Below, piece after piece: positions 8,085 through 8,616 of a stretch of 8,616 nt of DNA; position 1 is the first letter of the stretch, and each line of letters opens with the position of its first letter. Source of the DNA: JAMOBE01 sp039908285. Its GTDB lineage: Bacteria > Pseudomonadota > Alphaproteobacteria > Rhodospirillales > Rhodospirillaceae. Both the position numbers and the translations under genes were made by a program. The DNA is taken from NCBI GenBank assembly GCA_039908285.1, contig JAMOBE010000125.1:1-8616 (forward strand), written 5' to 3'. The notes under the pieces were generated by a model, which did no database searches, was not told where the DNA came from, and worked only from the letters and a program-made list of their open reading frames with translations.

Positions 8085-8483
8085 TCAGCACTTGGCGCAC
8101 CGCGGGTTGGTGGGCGCGGTGGCGAGCGGCTTCGCCCGGGTCGGCTTGGCCATGTCCGGCGCGGTGGTGAGCATGATCGCATTCATCATCCGATCCGCGG
8201 CCAGCTGGAACTCCTTCTCCGCCCCGCACATCAGCGCCCGGCCGTAGTATTTCCGGGCCTCGCCCAGCAACCTGGTGCGTTCGGAGGTCTTGCGGCTCTG
8301 CGCCATGACCAGCGCCTTGTCCAGGGTGCTGTTCGTCGCCCGCATGTTGGCCGAGCACTCGTGAGAGCGTGCCGTGTCGATGGCCTCCTTCTTGAAGCTC
8401 ATCGGCAGATTCGGATACTTCTTCAGGATGTCGTCGACGTGCCGCCGCATCCGTTCGGCTTCCTTGGGATCCGCCGTGCGCAT
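8085..8483 (-). CDS. Small helical protein of unknown function, possibly 5'-truncated
   Basis: I do not recognise this 132-residue protein. It is judged real because its codons have the third-position GC bias of the neighbours and its composition is that of a soluble helical protein. It begins MRTADPKEAERMRRHVDDIL, contains TSERTRLLGEARKYYGRALM (68-85), which resembles a TPR-like helix, and ends in a Pro/Ala/Thr tail. Cysteines are at 43, 86, 129 and 132; the last two form a C-terminal CxxC. There is no signal peptide or membrane segment. The ATG at 8483 has AAGGA 10 bases upstream. However, the frame stays open upstream, and the codons immediately before the ATG (8484-8501: CTG AAG GAA CTG AAG GCG) look coding. 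The true start may have lain further upstream and been lost at a possible insertion junction near 8501. A competing 152-residue frame (8077-8535) looks like a shadow. Confidence 0.65.
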   Translation of the reverse strand: MRTADPKEAERMRRHVDDILKKYPNLPMSFKKEAIDTARSHECSANMRATNSTLDKALVMAQSRKTSERTRLLGEARKYYGRALMCGAEKEFQLAADRMMNAIMLTTAPDMAKPTRAKPLATAPTNPRCAKC

Positions 8484-8528
8484 CGCCTTCAGTTCCTTCA
8501 GAGTCCGTAAGGAAACGTCGATTATGTA

Positions 8529-8559
8529 TTGACATCGCGATTCCGGCGCTACATCTAGT
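8529..8559 (+). promoter_or_regulatory. Candidate promoter for the gene starting at 8585
   Basis: A perfect TTGACA lies at 8529-8534. The best -10-like hexamer, TCTAGT (8554-8559), matches four of six bases but at a spacing of 19, longer than ideal; at 17 bases the hexamer is poor. A transcript from here would start about 20 bases before the ATG at 8585. Confidence 0.3.
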
Positions 8560-8584
8560 TGCCTTGTAGTTTATGGAGAGGCGG

Positions 8585-8616
8585 ATGGTGTGGACACCGG
8601 AGACAAGGGCAAAATA
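8585..8616 (+). CDS. Start of a plus-strand gene, possibly an IS5-family transposase (partial)
   Basis: The ATG at 8585 follows GGAG (8575-8578) with a 6-base gap, a good ribosome binding site. Ten full codons fit before the window ends, reading MVWTPETRAK, followed by the start of an Ile codon. A short M-x-W-T-x-x-T-R type N-terminus is common among IS5-family transposases of alphaproteobacteria, from memory of that family. An ATG at 8573 in the same frame is an alternative start adding MERR. Ten residues cannot prove the assignment. Confidence 0.35.
   Translation, partial: MVWTPETRAK

Larger units (their letters stand above)
8501..8616 (+). mobile_element. Possible left end of an insertion sequence (partial, runs off the window)
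   Basis: From about 8501 base composition drops visibly below the rest of the window. Codons read backwards across the point change from GC-rich (CTG, AAG, GAA) to rare ones (TTA, ATA). About 85 bases later a plus-strand gene begins with an N-terminus like that of IS5-family transposases, which usually start within 100 bases of the left terminal repeat. GAGTCCGTAAGGAAACG (8501-8517) is where the terminal inverted repeat would be expected. The other end is outside the window, so neither the matching repeat nor a target duplication can be checked. Confidence 0.3.

Noticed and set aside
8077..8535. 152-residue minus-strand frame overlapping the small helical gene
   Set aside because: Its Gly/Arg/His-rich composition is that of a shadow; the 8085-8483 frame has the natural composition. 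The ATG at 8535 does have a passable GGAA upstream, so a frameshift joining the two was considered, but nothing shows it.

Overview
The window comes from a high-GC Gram-negative bacterium, most likely an alphaproteobacterium (Rhodospirillales-like). This rests on strongly GC-biased third codon positions, a large alphaproteobacterial-style AsmA protein and aspartate-dependent de novo NAD synthesis. No rRNA, tRNA or CRISPR array was seen. Genus cannot be fixed from the sequence alone.

Layout, left to right. Positions 1-242 hold no convincing gene but are packed with inverted repeats: a branched 10-bp stem at 8-62, a small hairpin at 71-83, a 13-bp perfect inverted repeat at 101-132 beside a TATAAT hexamer, and adjoining hairpins at 149-208. 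Positions 243-3728 hold a compact minus-strand operon, nadA-nadC-nadB, whose genes overlap by 14 and 4 bp. It encodes the whole route from L-aspartate to nicotinate mononucleotide: NadB oxidises aspartate to iminoaspartate, NadA condenses this with dihydroxyacetone phosphate to quinolinate using a [4Fe-4S] cluster, and NadC converts quinolinate with PRPP. A possible promoter lies just upstream of the chosen nadA start. Positions 3891-7325 (minus) encode a 1144-residue AsmA-family envelope protein with one N-terminal membrane anchor. Its promoter region of about 150 bp is shared divergently with ruvX (7476-7979, plus), the YqgF/RuvX RNase H-fold nuclease involved in 16S rRNA maturation.

Right of ruvX is a nested inverted repeat (7987-8083) between convergent genes, then a minus-strand gene for an unrecognised small helical protein (8085-8483). 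The last ~115 bases are less GC-rich, use codons rare elsewhere in the window, and end with a well-placed ribosome binding site and the first eleven codons of a plus-strand gene. That N-terminus resembles IS5-family transposases. My best reading is that the left end of an insertion sequence lies near 8501 and that the small gene may have lost its 5' part to it; this is inference from little sequence.

Most of the window is ordinary core metabolism. No clear novel system was found. The points most worth checking are the putative insertion junction at the right end, the possible AUU start of nadB, and the hairpin-dense intergenic region at the left end.
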